From NCBI GenBank assembly GCA_022497155.1, contig MU385727.1, positions 62,001-126,000 of the forward strand: 64,000 bases of DNA. The letters are read 5' to 3'. This document shows, in pieces, positions 1 to 13,992 of this stretch. Both the position numbers and the translations under genes were made by a program. How positions within the stretch are numbered: the first letter of the stretch is position 1; each line of letters opens with the position of its first letter. The stretch comes from Whalleya microplaca (Eukaryota > Ascomycota > Sordariomycetes > Xylariales > Xylariaceae). A model generated the notes under the pieces. That model was not told where the DNA came from and ran no database searches. It saw only the letters and a list, made by a program, of their open reading frames with translations.

Positions 1-349
1 TATTTAATTATTTAAAAGGATATATTTAGCTTGCTTTCTTATTTTTTTTAGTACTTTTTTATAATTATTTTATTTTAGCGTTTAAAAATTATAATATTTA
101 ATATTAGCTGCTAGCTATTTTATAATTTATTATACTATTATTAAATTTTTTATTTTCTATTTTTTTTTTTTTTTACTTTCGCTTATATTTTATAATATTA
201 TCTTAAACGTTAGCTATATTTTCGGCTATTATTTATTAGTTATATTTAACGGGCTATTTATTTTATTTTATTTCGTAATATACCTTGCTTTAATATACCT
301 AATAATTAATTACATTTTTAATTGCTTATTTTTTATTATTTTTTAAGTT

Positions 350-3300
350 AGATATAAATAAAGGGTCGGATAATTTAGCTTCCTATAATTCTAAAAGTTA
401 TATAAGGAATATATTATAAATTTAATTATATTTTACGGGTAAAGCAAGCCGGTAGGCTTAAAAGCTAATTTTTATAACAATTTTAAAAGGTTTTATAAAT
501 TTTAAAGCGAGCTTAAAATATTTTAGTTATAAGTTCTTAATTAAAAAGCCGACTTTTTAGCTAACGTATAAAGTTAAAGAGGTATATTTATTATTATAAT
601 ATTTCGTGTATAATTTATTAGTATTTTTTTAATAATTTTTTAAATCTTTTTGGAGTTATTCCAAATGTTCTAGTCGGGTATATATCCCGGGGACTTTTTT
701 TATAGCAAAAAACTTTAGTACGAAAGTGCGAAACTCTAGGAAATACCTATATAAGATTTTAAAAGGCGCTTTTCCGGTCGTCCGATTAGTAGTAAAATTT
801 ATAGCAAACGCGGCATAAGGTAATAACTTTAGCTATATTATTTATTAAGTTTTAATAAAGTTTCGTAAATATATTTTTAACGTTTAGTTTATCCGCTTCG
901 TTTATTTATTAATTTGGGGGTAAAACGTTATTAAAAGTTATAATTTTATCTTACTATAATAGTAAAATTTAGACTAAAATTTATTTATAAAAATAAGTTC
1001 CCGATTTAATATAATAGTTATAGGGGCACTAAATTAACATTCGATTTTTTATAAAATAATTAAGCTAATTAAGCGGCGTTTAAATAAGTAAATACTATAA
1101 ATAAAAAGGTTATTTTTATAAAACGGTTTATAATTATTAAAATAGCGTTTACGTCTTATTTTTTATAAAAAAAAAGGGTAATTTAGTAATAAAGTCTATA
1201 GATAATTTTTATATAAGATATTTTAAAATAAGTAAAATATTTAGTTTACTGTAAAAATAGTGGTATTTTGCTTTAGACTTAAAGCAGATCTCGTAATATT
1301 ATATATAATCCCGAACGTCCCGTTATAAGTCTTTCTAATAAAACTTCCGGGCTAATAGCTAATAAGTCTGTTTTTATCCGAAATAGTTAGCTAGCTTATT
1401 ATCGTAATATAATTCGATTAGCTATAATTAAAGGGATTTTTCCTAAGATATATAAATCTATTAATTAAAAAAATAAAGTTATAAGGCCCTAGGCTTTATT
1501 AGGTATTTTAAATAGGATTAATAGTAATATAGGATTAAATTATTCGATATTCGGGGTCCTTTTATTATATATCTTAAATAAGGGTAATTAGGTCCGGGAA
1601 GTACTTATTTTAATAATAGGTTTCGTTTTTAGCCGTATGGCGGGCTTTATGTCGGGTAATAGTTTAGGCTAATACCTATTAAATATTTGCCGGAATATAA
1701 ATATATTTTATAGAAATAAGTATTTTTAAAAGCTTATCGTTAATTATAAGGCTTTAGTTTATTATTATTTTCCATTTTAAAATAAACAATAGTATTAAGT
1801 TATTAGACCGTTTTATTATATAGTCGGGACATTTTAAAATAAAATCGGCAGGGTTTTATTTTCCGGGCTAGTGTTTAATAATAAAATTAAATAAAGTTAA
1901 TAATATATACCATTTAGCTTGCTTTATATTAAATTTTAAATTAGTTATAAAATTAGTTAAATTAGCGTAGTTTATATAAACTTTTATAAGGAATTTGCTT
2001 TTTTAAAAGTAATGTCGCTAATATTTAAATATATTAATAATAGCTAATATTTCTTAATCGGGAATCCCGTAATTTAGCTTTAATCCGGTAAATTTCCGCG
2101 ACTAAAAAGCTATTAGGTACTAACGCCCTTTATTATTTTATTGCGATAAAGTCCCAGATATAACATTTTTTAAAACGTTAATTTTTATTTTTATTCGCTT
2201 TTTTAAATCGAAATATAATAAGAGAGAGGCGATTTAAAATATAGCTATTAGCTTTTTAAAAGCTTTTTTAGCTAGTGTATTTAAGAAGCTTCGTTTTAGT
2301 TTTTACCCTAGTGCGTTTTTTTTTAACAATCGTATTAATAAAGCTATAATTTAGGAGAATTTAATAATAAAGCGGCGGTAGAAATTATAAAACCCGATAA
2401 ACTATTAGATTTTATAAATAGACTATAGCTTAAGTTAATTAGCTATAGTATTTATATAGCTCTAATTTATAAATATATTTATATCGGATATAATATACCT
2501 TAGGAACTCTAATAAAAATTTGTAGAACGTATATTTTAATAGCTTAATAAAAAGCTCTATATTTTAAAATCGTTTAATAACTGTCCGGAAATAATTTATA
2601 TAAGCTTCTTTAATAAGGGAGAAAATAAAGATATTATCGAGATAAACTATATAAAATATATCTAGGATTTTATAAAAGGCTTAATAAATATAGCTTTAAA
2701 AGGTAGCCGGGGCATTAATAAGGTTTATAAATATTACTATAAATTTATAATAGCCGTATTTAATCCGGAAAGCGGTTTTTTATTTGTTTCCCTTTTTAAT
2801 ACAGATATAATAATAGGCGTTCTTAAAGTCGATTTTCGAAAATACTTTAGCTTTTAATATTTTATTTAATAATTCCGAAACTAAAGGTAAGGTATAGCGA
2901 TTTTTAACCGTTATTTTATTTAAGCTTTTATAATTTATATAAAGCTAAAAACTACCGTCTTTTTTTAGCACAAATAATATAAAGGCACTAATAGGGTTTT
3001 TTAAGTCTCGAATTTTATTACTAGCCTTTATTTTAATAATAAATTCTTAGAGCTCTTTTAATTTATCGTAAATAAGAGGATAAATAAAGTAATAAGGTAT
3101 ATTTGCTCCCGGAAATAAGTCGATAACGTAATTAGCCTAGTTTCGGTAAGGTAAGGTATCGGCTTTATTAGTATTAAAAAAATCGGAATAACCTTAAAAG
3201 GTAAATAAAAAATCTGCGATAGTTTTAAATATTATAATTAAAAAATCGGGGTTATTTTTATTTTATAATTTCGGGATTTCTTCCGGGAGTTAAATAATTA

Positions 3301-4950
3301 TGTAATAAACGGTATAATTTCGGCACTTTCGGATAAATTACTTAAGGTTTAATAATTTTATTAAAAGGCTTATAATACCGAAATACTAATAATTTATAGC
3401 GGGATCGAAAATAATCTGTTAGCTTTTTAAAATTAATTAGTTTAAAAGAAGTAGATTTCTTTTTTTTCGGAAATCCCGATCGATAGTAATATAGGGGCGT
3501 TAAAACCGGCGGTTAATATTTCGTTTATTTTTTATTATAAAATCGATTTAGAAAATATTATAAGTCGGTACGGTTTATTGCCCTAACGCTTTAAAATTAA
3601 CAGCCTTAAAAGGGGCTTTTTTTAATCTATATTTTAGTGCGAATGTATAACTAATTAAGTCTACCGAAAAGCAAGTATTTAAATTAGTATAAGTAATAAA
3701 AGAGGCTTTTTTTTTCGCACCCGGGTAGACTATATAAAAGGTTTAAAAAATATGCGAAACCTAAATAAATAACTTTTTATCGGGTTTAAGGACTCCAGTA
3801 GTTTTTAAACTTTAAGCCTGTTTTTTTAACTTATAATATAGTTATAAATATAATATCCTAATTTATTATAATTATAATATGTTTTTTATAATTTATTTTT
3901 TAGCTTAATACCGGGTTTATTACCGGTAAGCCTTAGCGAGATTGAGGTATTATTTTTAGTAATAAAGTTAATAATATAATAACCCTAATATTAATATTTT
4001 TTCTTAGGGAGATTAGTTCTTTTTCCGGGCTTTTTAAAGCTTTAAAATCTGTTTATTTAACGGGAAAACTTTCGGCCCGGGTTCGGGTTTTTTTTATCGT
4101 TATTATAGTTCTATTTATAACTACCCCTAGGCTCAATAGCTTTTTTTTAGGTTATAAATATTAATTCTTAATATCGGATAATAATATCTACTATATTATT
4201 TCTTTTTTTTAAAAATTTCTTATCGTAACTAATAATTTCATTCTTAAGGTTCGGCTATAACTTCCCGTAAAAAAGTAGGGCCCGGTTTTTTTCCGAAATT
4301 GGTTTAAATTATTAGGCCTTTAAGCCGGAAAGGTATATATTAAACTTCCGAAGGTTTTATTCCGGTTATTAGCCGGCATTTTTTAATATTATAATAAAAT
4401 AAGCTTTTAGGTATCCGGAGCTATAAATAAGTATTTTAATTTATTACTTAAAAGTACCTTAATCCGATCGGAGCTGCTATTATTCCGGCTTATTTGCGAA
4501 TTAGATTTAGGTTTAATATATTTTTTTATATTATTAGTTTATTTTGTTCCGAATATAAATAATTTTAGCGGTATTTTTCCGAAACTTTTTAAATGCGTTA
4601 AAAAAATAGCCTAATATTTGTTAAGTTAAAACTTTTATTTAGCGTAATTAAATAAAAGGCTAAATTTATTATAATTAAATGTAACGATATAATTAAAATT
4701 AATGTTTAAATCGCTATCGGAATTAAAGAAATTAAGGTCCGGCGGGATAAACTTTTCTAAAAGGAGATTAGGCTTTAAGCCTTTAGGTATATTAGGTTTA
4801 CTATTAAATAATAATAAATCCGAAAGTTCTAATAGCGTATTCCGGGTATTAATTACGTTACGTTTTTTATACAAGACTTTAGTAAATTGCGTAAAAAAGG
4901 TATATAAGGCAGTTCGTTTAAGCTTTAAAATGCGAAGCTTCTTATAGTAG
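350..4950 (-). mobile_element. Ty3/gypsy retrotransposon relic (element D)
   Basis: The minus strand of about 2,600-3,000 translates to a clear Ty3/gypsy reverse transcriptase: a LFVLKKDGSF-like stretch, then INYKSLNKITVKNRYTLPLV, KVFSKIDFKNAYY, INAPATF and finally YLDN at about 2,633-2,644. The last motif is the catalytic YLDD with one Asp changed to Asn by a G-to-A change. In-frame stops stand in for Arg and Gln. About 350-700 on the same strand matches the C-terminal end of gypsy integrases and resembles element C at 16,450-16,850. By the usual gag-protease-RT-integrase order, gag should lie toward 4,950, but I could not recognise it. I could not define the LTRs, so both ends are approximate. 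Confidence 0.8.
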
Positions 4951-5352
4951 CGGGCTCGTTATTCGTTAGATTTTGCGGCATTTTAGGTTTAGCTAGGTTT
5001 TATGTCTTCTTAAGGTTGGGTAGTAAATTTGTCCCTTCTTTAATTCTAGTTTTTTAAGGGATTAGGATCTTTTATTTATATAAGCGATAGGCTTTTTTTA
5101 GTAATTATAAGATCCGGCTTTTATAAAGGTTTTGCGGCAGTTTATTTGTCTTTTTGGGTATTATTTTTAATAGATATACTTAAGGTCGATATACCGTAGG
5201 TAATTTGGGAAAAAAAGAATTAAAATTGTTAGAAATAGTAATAGTTAGGCACGGGTAATATATTAACTTATAAAGTATAAATATAAGTGCACTAATTTTT
5301 AACCCTTTTATATATAAAGGGGTAAAGCCTTTTTTATATAAACAAAAGGTAG

Positions 5353-5430
5353 GGAAAGACCTCCGGTCCTTTCCCGATATATCCCCGATAAGGCTTATAA
5401 GTTAATAGGGCTTATAGCGTAAGCCCTATA
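5353..5430. repeat. short inverted repeats upstream of element A RT
   Basis: Two hairpin-forming sequences lie just before the truncated RT of element A: an imperfect palindrome gggaaagacc/ggtcctttccc near 5,353-5,378, and a stem agggctta/taagccct with a 5-nt loop near 5,407-5,428. They may belong to the edge of a degenerated LTR. No function can be assigned. Confidence 0.4.
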
Positions 5431-7094
5431 TCTAACAAATAGCTTTTATATTATTTACTTTTAAAACTAATAACGGCTTACGGTTTTACGTAAATTATCG
5501 GAAACTAAACGCACTTATAAAAAAAACAGATATTTTTTACCGCTTATTAAAAAAACTTTAGCAAGAATTTCTAAAGCTAAAATCTTTATTAAAATCGATA
5601 TCTAATAGGCTTTTTATCGCATTTATATATAACTAAAAAACGAAAACCTTACGATATTTTAAATATAATATAGCATATATAAATATAAGGTTTTCCTTTT
5701 CGGACTTACAAATAAATTTTCGACTTTTTAATAGTATATTAATAACGCGTTATTCGATTTTTTTAACAATTTTTATAATATATATATAAATAATATCTTA
5801 ATTTTTTTAAAATCTATTAAAAAATATCGCATTTACGTATAAAAGGTTTTTTAGCGACTAAAAGACGCAGGTTTTTAGGCAGATTTTAAAAAATGTAAAT
5901 TTTACGTTACTTAAACGAAATTTTTAGGGTATATTATAAGTACCGATAATATACGTATCGACCCCGTTAAAGTATAAATAGTTTAAAACTAGGTTATACT
6001 GGAATATATACGGGAAATATAGTCTTTTTTAAAATTTTATAATTTCTACCGAAAATTTATATTCCAATATAATAGAACAGCTAAGCCGCTTTTTTAATTA
6101 ACGAAAATAAAGGTCCGGTAAAACTGGAATAAATATTATAAAATTACATTTTAATAATTAAAAGATAACTTAACTAACGCCCCTTTATTAATATATTTTA
6201 GCTATAATAAAAATATAAAAGTAAAAACTAACGTATCTAACGGAATATTAATTAGTGTATTATTGTAATAAAAAAATAATAGTAAATAATATTTATATAT
6301 ATTTTACTTAAAAATAATATATAATACGGAGTTAAACTATAATATATATAATAAAAAATATTTAAAATAATCCGTATTTTATAAGTTTAATAAGCGAAGC
6401 TTATTAGAATATAAACTATTTCTTTTCTAATTATTACTAATTATTATATATTAAAATATTTTAAAATTAAACAATACCTTAATTTATAATAAATAGGCTA
6501 GTCGGAAATATTAACGGAATATAACTTTATAATTACTTACCGGCTAAAAAAAGATAATATAATAGTAAATATTATTTTACGTAAAATAAAATTATTACGT
6601 ACCTAAAAAGCGAAAATACTAAACTAAAGGTATAAAACCTTATTCCGATTAATAACCTTAACTAAAATTTAAAAGCTATAAATAAATATTTTATATATAA
6701 AGGTAAACCTTTTTTCGGAAATCCTAATTTTAAACGATATAAAGTTCCCTTTACTAAAAAATTCTAGCGTAATATTTATTAATAAAGTATTATAAAGAAA
6801 TAAAAATAATCCTAACTTTAAAATCTACCGTACGAAAATACGCGATAACTTTTTAGGCCTGTAATAAAATATTAATAGCCTTATATTATATAAGATATAG
6901 CTAATTATATCTAATAAAAATAAATTACGCGCCCGACTTTTAAAAAAAGTATATAATCGATTACTTACGGCATACTTAAAAAAAATAAAACCCGGAAGCT
7001 TATCGTTACGTAATATTAGTAATTAAAAATATTTTAAAACATTAATATATTTATAACTAACTATTTCGAGTGCCGCCCCGCAAAAATATCTCGC
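5430..7094 (+). mobile_element. Ty3/gypsy relic, left part (element A: RT and RNase H)
   Basis: From about 5,442 one plus frame reads through a gypsy RT: NGLRFYVNYRKLNALIKKNR, then FLPLIKKTLARISKAKIF, KIDI and YINNI. The last corresponds to YIDDI with both Asp codons changed to Asn. Thumb and RNase H follow, including an ITYRLKKDN stretch near 6,530 of the kind found at the RNase H to integrase junction. Stops mark RIP sites. The gag and protease regions that should precede the RT are not recognisable, so the 5' part is lost or scrambled against element D. The frame stops at the 5-bp target duplication of element B, and the integrase resumes at 14,254. Confidence 0.82.
7090..7094. repeat. target-site duplication of element B, left copy (CTCGC)
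   Basis: The five bases CTCGC directly before the 5' LTR are repeated exactly at 14,249-14,253 directly after the 3' LTR. Ty3/gypsy integrases make duplications of this length. The match fixes the element borders to the base. Confidence 0.9.
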
Positions 7095-7348
7095 TGTTAC
7101 GGCCGAATTAGGATTAGTTAGGATTAGGATTGGAATCAGGATTAGGATTAGAATTAGGATCAGGTGGGGTACGCAAACGCTGCAATTACCTGGATAATTA
7201 AGTTACCCTACCTTACGTATATAGTGATTTTTAGCAGGCTTTATTAGGCTTGCTTTTTTTTTTTTTTCCTTTTTATATTAATAATTTTATTAGTAATATA
7301 GCTAGATTTTAAGCTCTATTTTTTACAAAAGGCATATATCCCGTAATA
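7095..7348 (+). repeat. 5' LTR of element B
   Basis: The LTR begins TGTTACGG and ends in a form of GTAACA mutated to GTAATA. It contains degenerate ATTAGG-like repeats over its first 70 bases. Aligned by eye with the LTR at 13,993-14,248, the base differences I could place are transitions, as expected if RIP and not ordinary drift made them. Confidence 0.92.
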
Positions 7349-10300
7349 TAATTATTAATATTACTTTATTATTTAGGAAGGCTTTATAATATCCTAATTT
7401 AAGAAGTACGCATACAATTACGCGTAAAACTATAGACCTAAAACAAATAACAATATTAAGCAATAATGTCAACCCGAATTAAAAATTACGAAACGCGTCT
7501 CGCCGAACGTTAAGCTACTGAAAATATAATTAAAAAAAAAGTTAGATTCGAACTAAACAACCTAAATCGATTTTAGGCAAAAGCCGATAAAGTTCCGAAG
7601 ACGCTTTATTATTAACGATTTTCGATTATAACCGAACATTTTTAGCCGCTTGAAAGGATTACTTTCTAGCGAGAAAAGAAGGGAGAGAATAAAGGTAAAA
7701 AAGAACTTTTTATAAAAAAAGAGCTTACGTATATAAATTACTAAAAACTAAACCCTAATAACGAGATCTTACGAATTTACTACTAAAAAACTTCCGGTAA
7801 AGTAATTACGGATTTATAAAAAAAATTTAATAAATATATAGCCTTATAAAATGCTCGCGCAGGTAAACTATACATACCTTTCGCCCTAATAACGGATAAC
7901 GGCAAATAGGCTTAGCTAAATTATAATAAGCTAATAATAAAGGATAATTTCGCTAAATATGCCGCAAAAAACCTAACCGTTATATTTCGCGAAATAAAGT
8001 TTAAAACTTTACTAATAATTACTTTTAAAGAACAGGTAGGATAACTATACGCTATTATATTAGGCTTAAATAATAATTTAGAAATTGCCGCTAATTAGAT
8101 CTATTATTTTAGTTATATAAGTTAAATAATTACGGAAGAATTACAAAAGGTCGAAACCAAATTATAGGGCGTATTAGCTACTTTGGAAGAGCGTAATTAA
8201 AAAATATATAACTTATAGGCCGCTTTAGCAGAATTATAAAAATCCTATATTAGCGCTATAGCTTTTACTTTAAATATATCTAATTTCGCATTTCGTATTT
8301 CCTACTTTCCCTAAAATCTTATTACCCCGCGCGGCTAACGTAACTAAATATTAGGCAATACCATAAATTAATTTACGGTAACGGAAGAAAATACTCGCTA
8401 TAATATAAAGATTAAATTAGCGCCTATTTTTTATAATAATATAAAATAAAATAAAGTATTTTTCGAAGTTTAGTACTAATAAGTTACTAATAAGCTAAAA
8501 GTAAACGCTAATTATTTCGAGAACGACAAAACTCATATAATATATATAGAAAGCCGCTTAGATAAAAATATATCGGAAGATTTATAACCTTTTTTGGAGG
8601 ACTTATACCCGGATTATATCGCTAACTCTAAATAACTAATATTTTACCTCTAGGAAAAATATTATAATTATAATAAAAAAAAAGAGGCTATTAACAAATA
8701 TTACATTTTTGATATAATTAAAGTACCTGATTATAAAGAATTTAAAAATAAGTTTATACAACTAATAAGATAGATTTATAAGCCTAAAAGTAAGTGGAAA
8801 ATAAAGTTTAAACGTAAGCTTAATACTAATATATAAATTACTATAATAATTGCCTATAACGATCTATTAGTAGACTTTAACACTTTCGTTTATTACGGAT
8901 TAAATATCGCTTTAATATATTTATAAACTTTACGTAATAAGGTAAAAGCAGCTTTTCTTACTGCCGGAACCTCCCGAACCGATAATAATCGTAGTAGTTA
9001 CAATAAAAGACGAGGCAGAAAAGAAGGAACTGGATACGGCGGCTAAAACTAAAGCCTACGGTTATTAGTACTTTAGCGATATAACCTTACGCGAAAAAAA
9101 ATAACCCGCTTAATTATAAAAAATCGTTACTTTAATTATAAATAATAAGATTATAACGTACGCGATTACCCGTTAAACGTTTCCCGTTCCGGTGCTGCTA
9201 ATAAGCAGGCATATATTAATATTATTTTGGAAAAATACTTTCCTGTCGCCGAGTCTAACCGGGAGAAATTGCTTATAAAAAAAAAAGAACTAAAAGATTA
9301 ACCCTAAAGAATCTCGAACCTTTTCTAAGAAATGGAATCTTTTATAATATACAGGAGTTAGCAGAGGCAATACTTTTTGATTTTTTTTTACGTTATTTCG
9401 GAAAAAAGGTTTTATATACTATATATATTTTCGAGCTTAATAAATTATCTTTAATTATATACAATACTTTAGAAAATACTAGGGCTAGCGGCTATATTTT
9501 TATAAATATTTTATTTGCTAAAAAAGTAATAAAATATTTATAACCGGAAATTATTACCGATTTTATATCCGAATTAATAGGTAGATATAATAATAAAGCT
9601 ATTTAGTTAGTAAATATAGCCCTAATATTAAATTTTTAGATTTAAAGACGTAAGATAAAATACGTTTTTATATTAGTTATTAATATAAAATATAAAGTAA
9701 TCCTAGGCCGAAAGTTTTTCGAAATTTACAAATTATTAATCGACGTAGCTAATCGGAGGCTATTATTCCCAGATAAATAAAAACCTAATACTTTTTCCCG
9801 TATTAATATATATATAAACGAAGTTAGCTTTTTAGTTCGTAACCTTAAATTTTAAAGGGATACAGATCGCTATAAATAGTTATTATATAAGAAAAACTAG
9901 CGCCGAATAGTAAAAAAAAAAGGAGGGAAGGTTCGCTTATTAAAAATACTTCCGAAAAAGCCTAATTATTTATTAAAAAAAATGAAAATAAAAGAGGTTC
10001 CCGACAAGTATTTTATTTCGTTATAACCTGGGAAAATATTTTTAAATATCTAAAAAAACGCTAAAAAAATATATATATTATAACGCATTTCCGAATTAAA
10101 AGCCGAAATTACGTTATTACAATTACGCGATAATTTTATTCCTAAAAATAATAAAACCCGTATTAATATATATTTTTTTATACGTTATAAGTATTATATA
10201 TTATAGCAACCTCCCGATATAAAAAATAAAGGGATATCTTTAAGCGCGCAATTCCAAGTTTCGGCTTTATAAACGCTAGCTTAATCCCGATTAAAGAATA

Positions 10301-13300
10301 TAATAAAAATTGATATATTTAAATTTAATAAGCGCTATTACGTACCGCCTACTAAGGAATAATTACAAGACTAAAAGGGCTTTTATTATTTATATAAAAA
10401 CATTACTTAATATAAAAAATATATCGATATAACAGTTATAAATAGTAATATATTCCTATATATAATTAAGCTATTTAAGCTAACTATATATAAAACTAAT
10501 ATCCACAAAATAAATAAATTTATCCAAATAAAGGAACGCAAATTATGCCTACTAAATAAAGATACCGAGAAATTACACCAGAAAGCCTAGGAGGTTATAC
10601 TAAAATATTACCGCGAGTATTTCAACGTTTTTAATAAGGTTCGATCTAACAAATTTGCGCTAAATTATCTGATCGACTATCGGATTAACTTGGAAAATAG
10701 TGCCTAATTAGAAAATTTAAATTATAGTTTATTATATAAAATATCTTTTAAAAAACTTAAAGCTTATAAAAAATATTTAACCGAGAACCTATAAAAAGGC
10801 TTTATCGAATTTAATAATACCCTATAGGTTATATTAGTCCTTTTTGCCCTTAAGCCTAATAAAGGGCTTCGATTCTATGTCAATTACTAACGCCTAAATA
10901 TAATTATTAAAAAGAATCGCTACTTTTTTCCGCTAATCGAGAAAACTTTATCCCGTTTCGGGAAAGCCAAAATCTTTACGAAAATCGATATTAGGTAAGC
11001 TTTTTATAAAATTTATATATATCCCGAACACGAAGACCTTACAACCTTTAAAATTTAATATAACACTTTCCGATATAAGGTTCTACTATTCGGATTAACT
11101 AATAGACTTTCTATATTTTAACGCTATATTAATAACGTACTAATAGAATATTTCGATAATTTTTATAACGCTTATATTAATAATATTATTATATTTTCGG
11201 AAAACGAAAATTAATATATCTAATACGTAAAAAAAGTTCTAAATAAACTTCGCGCTATAAAACTTTAAATAGATTTGGATAAATGTAAATTTTACGTTAC
11301 GAAAACTAAATTTTTTAGCTTTATTATAGGAGTAAATAGTATTAAAATAAATCTCCAAAAGGTCGAGGCTATACATATATAAAAAACCTTTACTACTATT
11401 AAAGGCGTTTAGTTATTTTTAGGTTTCTATAATTTCTATCGCAAATTTATAAGGGAATACGGACGTATAATACAACTATTAACAAATTTAACCCGTAAAA
11501 AATAAGCGTAATTTTGGAGTAAAGATTACGTAACAGTATTTAACGAATTAAAGGCCCGACTACTAAACGTATTAATTTTAGCATATTTTTTATTTAATAG
11601 AGAAACGCGATTAGAAATTAACGCTTCTAATAATATAATAATAAAGGTTTTTAACCAAAAGTACGATAATAACTAATGATATCCCGTAGCATTTTTTTCG
11701 GAGGTATTATAGGGAGCCGAATAATTTTACCCCATATATAATAAAAAGCTACTAATAATAATTAAAGCTTTATAATATTAGCGTGCCGAGTTTATTAGCT
11801 TATAACGCGCCTAGCTATTTATTATTATCACTAATTATCAGGCCCTGAAATATTTTTGTATAAAAAAGCTCCTTAATGTAAAATAAATAGTTTAGTCCGA
11901 GCTATTATTCCAATATTACTTTATTATTACTTTCCGCCCTAGTTAAGAAAATAAAGTTACCGATATTTTATTACGAAAAGCCGAGGATTTTAAAACGTAA
12001 AAAGAGAAAAAAAAAGCATAACGTACAATAGTCTTATTTAAAGCTATTAATATAATATAAATCTCCTTTATCGAATATACGGAAGACCTTTTTATTTTAT
12101 TGGGAGTGCGGGTTACAAAAATTAATATATTCGATAACGCAAACGTTTTTTTTTTTTAAATGTCTGGGGTAGTATTAATAGATAAGATTTTACGCCTTAA
12201 TTAATAGGACCCCGAGCTCGCGATTTATCGGTTTAAAGCAAAAATAAAAAAGGGTTTAGATTAAATAATAGCCGGTAACTTAGTTTTATATAAAGGCCGC
12301 TTAATAGTATCCGGAACAAAAAACCTATAAATTAAAGTTTTAAACGAGATATATTTTCGTATTATAATAGCGTATTTTAGATGTAATAAAACTAGATAAT
12401 TGCTTACTTTATTATATTAGTAGCTAGGAATAAAAAATAACATCGACCGATTTGTATCTAATTATATAGTTTGCCGTTTGTCGAAATTATTTTGCAACAA
12501 GATATTTAATTTGTTACACTTATTATTTGTCCCGTTACGTACCTGGCAATATATTATAATAGATTTTAAATTTATACTTTTAAACCGATACGGATTCGAT
12601 AATTTATACGTTATAATTAATTAATTAGGTAAACGTATGTAAAATATTTCCTATATAAAAGGAGTTATAAGTAAAAATATCGCGTTTATATATTACGAGA
12701 GACCTTATTATATATTCGGTTTATTATAATTAGTTACTAGCGACTATAGCCTACAGTTTATATTTAATTTTACCGATAAGATTTCTAGGATTTTCGGTAT
12801 TAAATAAAAACTATTTTCGTTTAGATATTTTTAAACGGCCGGTTAGGTAAAAAATATTTATTAATTTATTAATTAATATTTACGGCTATATATAGACTAT
12901 TATTAAGATAATTAGTTTAAAGTAATTTTTACTATAAACGTAATATAAGTAAGCTTTTTATATAATTCGACCGGCCTATTACCTTACGAAATAAAAATGG
13001 GATTTTTTATACTTTTATATTTTAATTAGTTCTATCGAACGACTGATTTTTAGAATATAACCCTATAGGAAAAGCTGTTAAGGGAGGAGGCCTAGACTAT
13101 AACAAATATTATTAAGGAGTATTATAATACTGCCAGAAAGTTTATGGCTATTAGCTAGTAACATATAATTAATTAGGTAAATAAGTATTATCGCGAACTA
13201 AATTTCGATATCGGGAATTAAATATTTATTATTAAAAAATTCTGGTTTACGGACCGCTTAAGTGATAAGTTAAATTACCTTTTTATATAATTATATTACT

Positions 13301-13980
13301 GTACATTAAAGAAAGTTAGCTATTTGTACCGATTAAAGGTTCCGAACGGATGGAGGGGTACTAACGTATTTCTAGCCGACCGATTGCGATGGTATTTAGA
13401 TAGTTTTTTACTAGAGTAGTCCTTTAAAAACCCTAAGGGTAAAATAATCAATCTAACGTTATAAAAAGAGGAATAAGAAGTAGAAAAAGTAATTACATTA
13501 CAAATATATTATAAGCGATTATAATACTAAATATAATAATATAGATAAGATCCCAACCTTATATGGTATAATGTTAAATCTTTTAAGAATTTCCTGTCTA
13601 AGTTACGGAACTACTATACCGAGTATTCTAACGTTACAGGTTTTCTTTTGCGTTTGGAAATATAAGAAGGGGCAGCTATAATAAATACTTTCGATTTCCT
13701 ATATAACGACAATAATGTACCAGCTATGGCGCAAATTACGAAAATACGTAAGGGAAGGGGACAGTTAAGGAAAACGTGAATATAAGTAGTATTAATAAAT
13801 TAAGTTGTAATAATTATATAAAACGCGGTTACTATATTCCGGATTAAAGGCCCGGTTACGTAATGGTTTAACGTAAATCCGAGGGCATCCCTTTTTTGCC
13901 TAGAAAGCGATTAACGTAGGTTCGAGCCTGGCTATTAATAGCTTAATTTTTTGTCGAAATTTGCGGACGAATTTTTTCTG

Positions 13981-13992
13981 ACGGGGGGGTAA
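13981..13992 (+). other. polypurine tract of element B
   Basis: A run of seven G within acgggggggtaa lies immediately before the 3' LTR, the usual position of the plus-strand primer in LTR retrotransposons. Confidence 0.75.

Noticed and set aside
4635..4947. Overlapping 79- and 81-codon open frames on both strands
   Set aside because: They lie in RIP-mutated repeat DNA, overlap each other in antisense and match no family. Low G/C at stop-forming sites makes such frames common by chance.
7105..7170. Telomere-like ATTAGG repeats
   Set aside because: They occur in both LTRs of element B, are TTAGGA-like and degenerate, and lie inside the element, so they are LTR sequence and not a telomere.
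13915..13935. tRNA B-box-like ggttcgagcct in element B
   Set aside because: No A box, stems or anticodon loop at the right spacing; it belongs to the element's 3' region.
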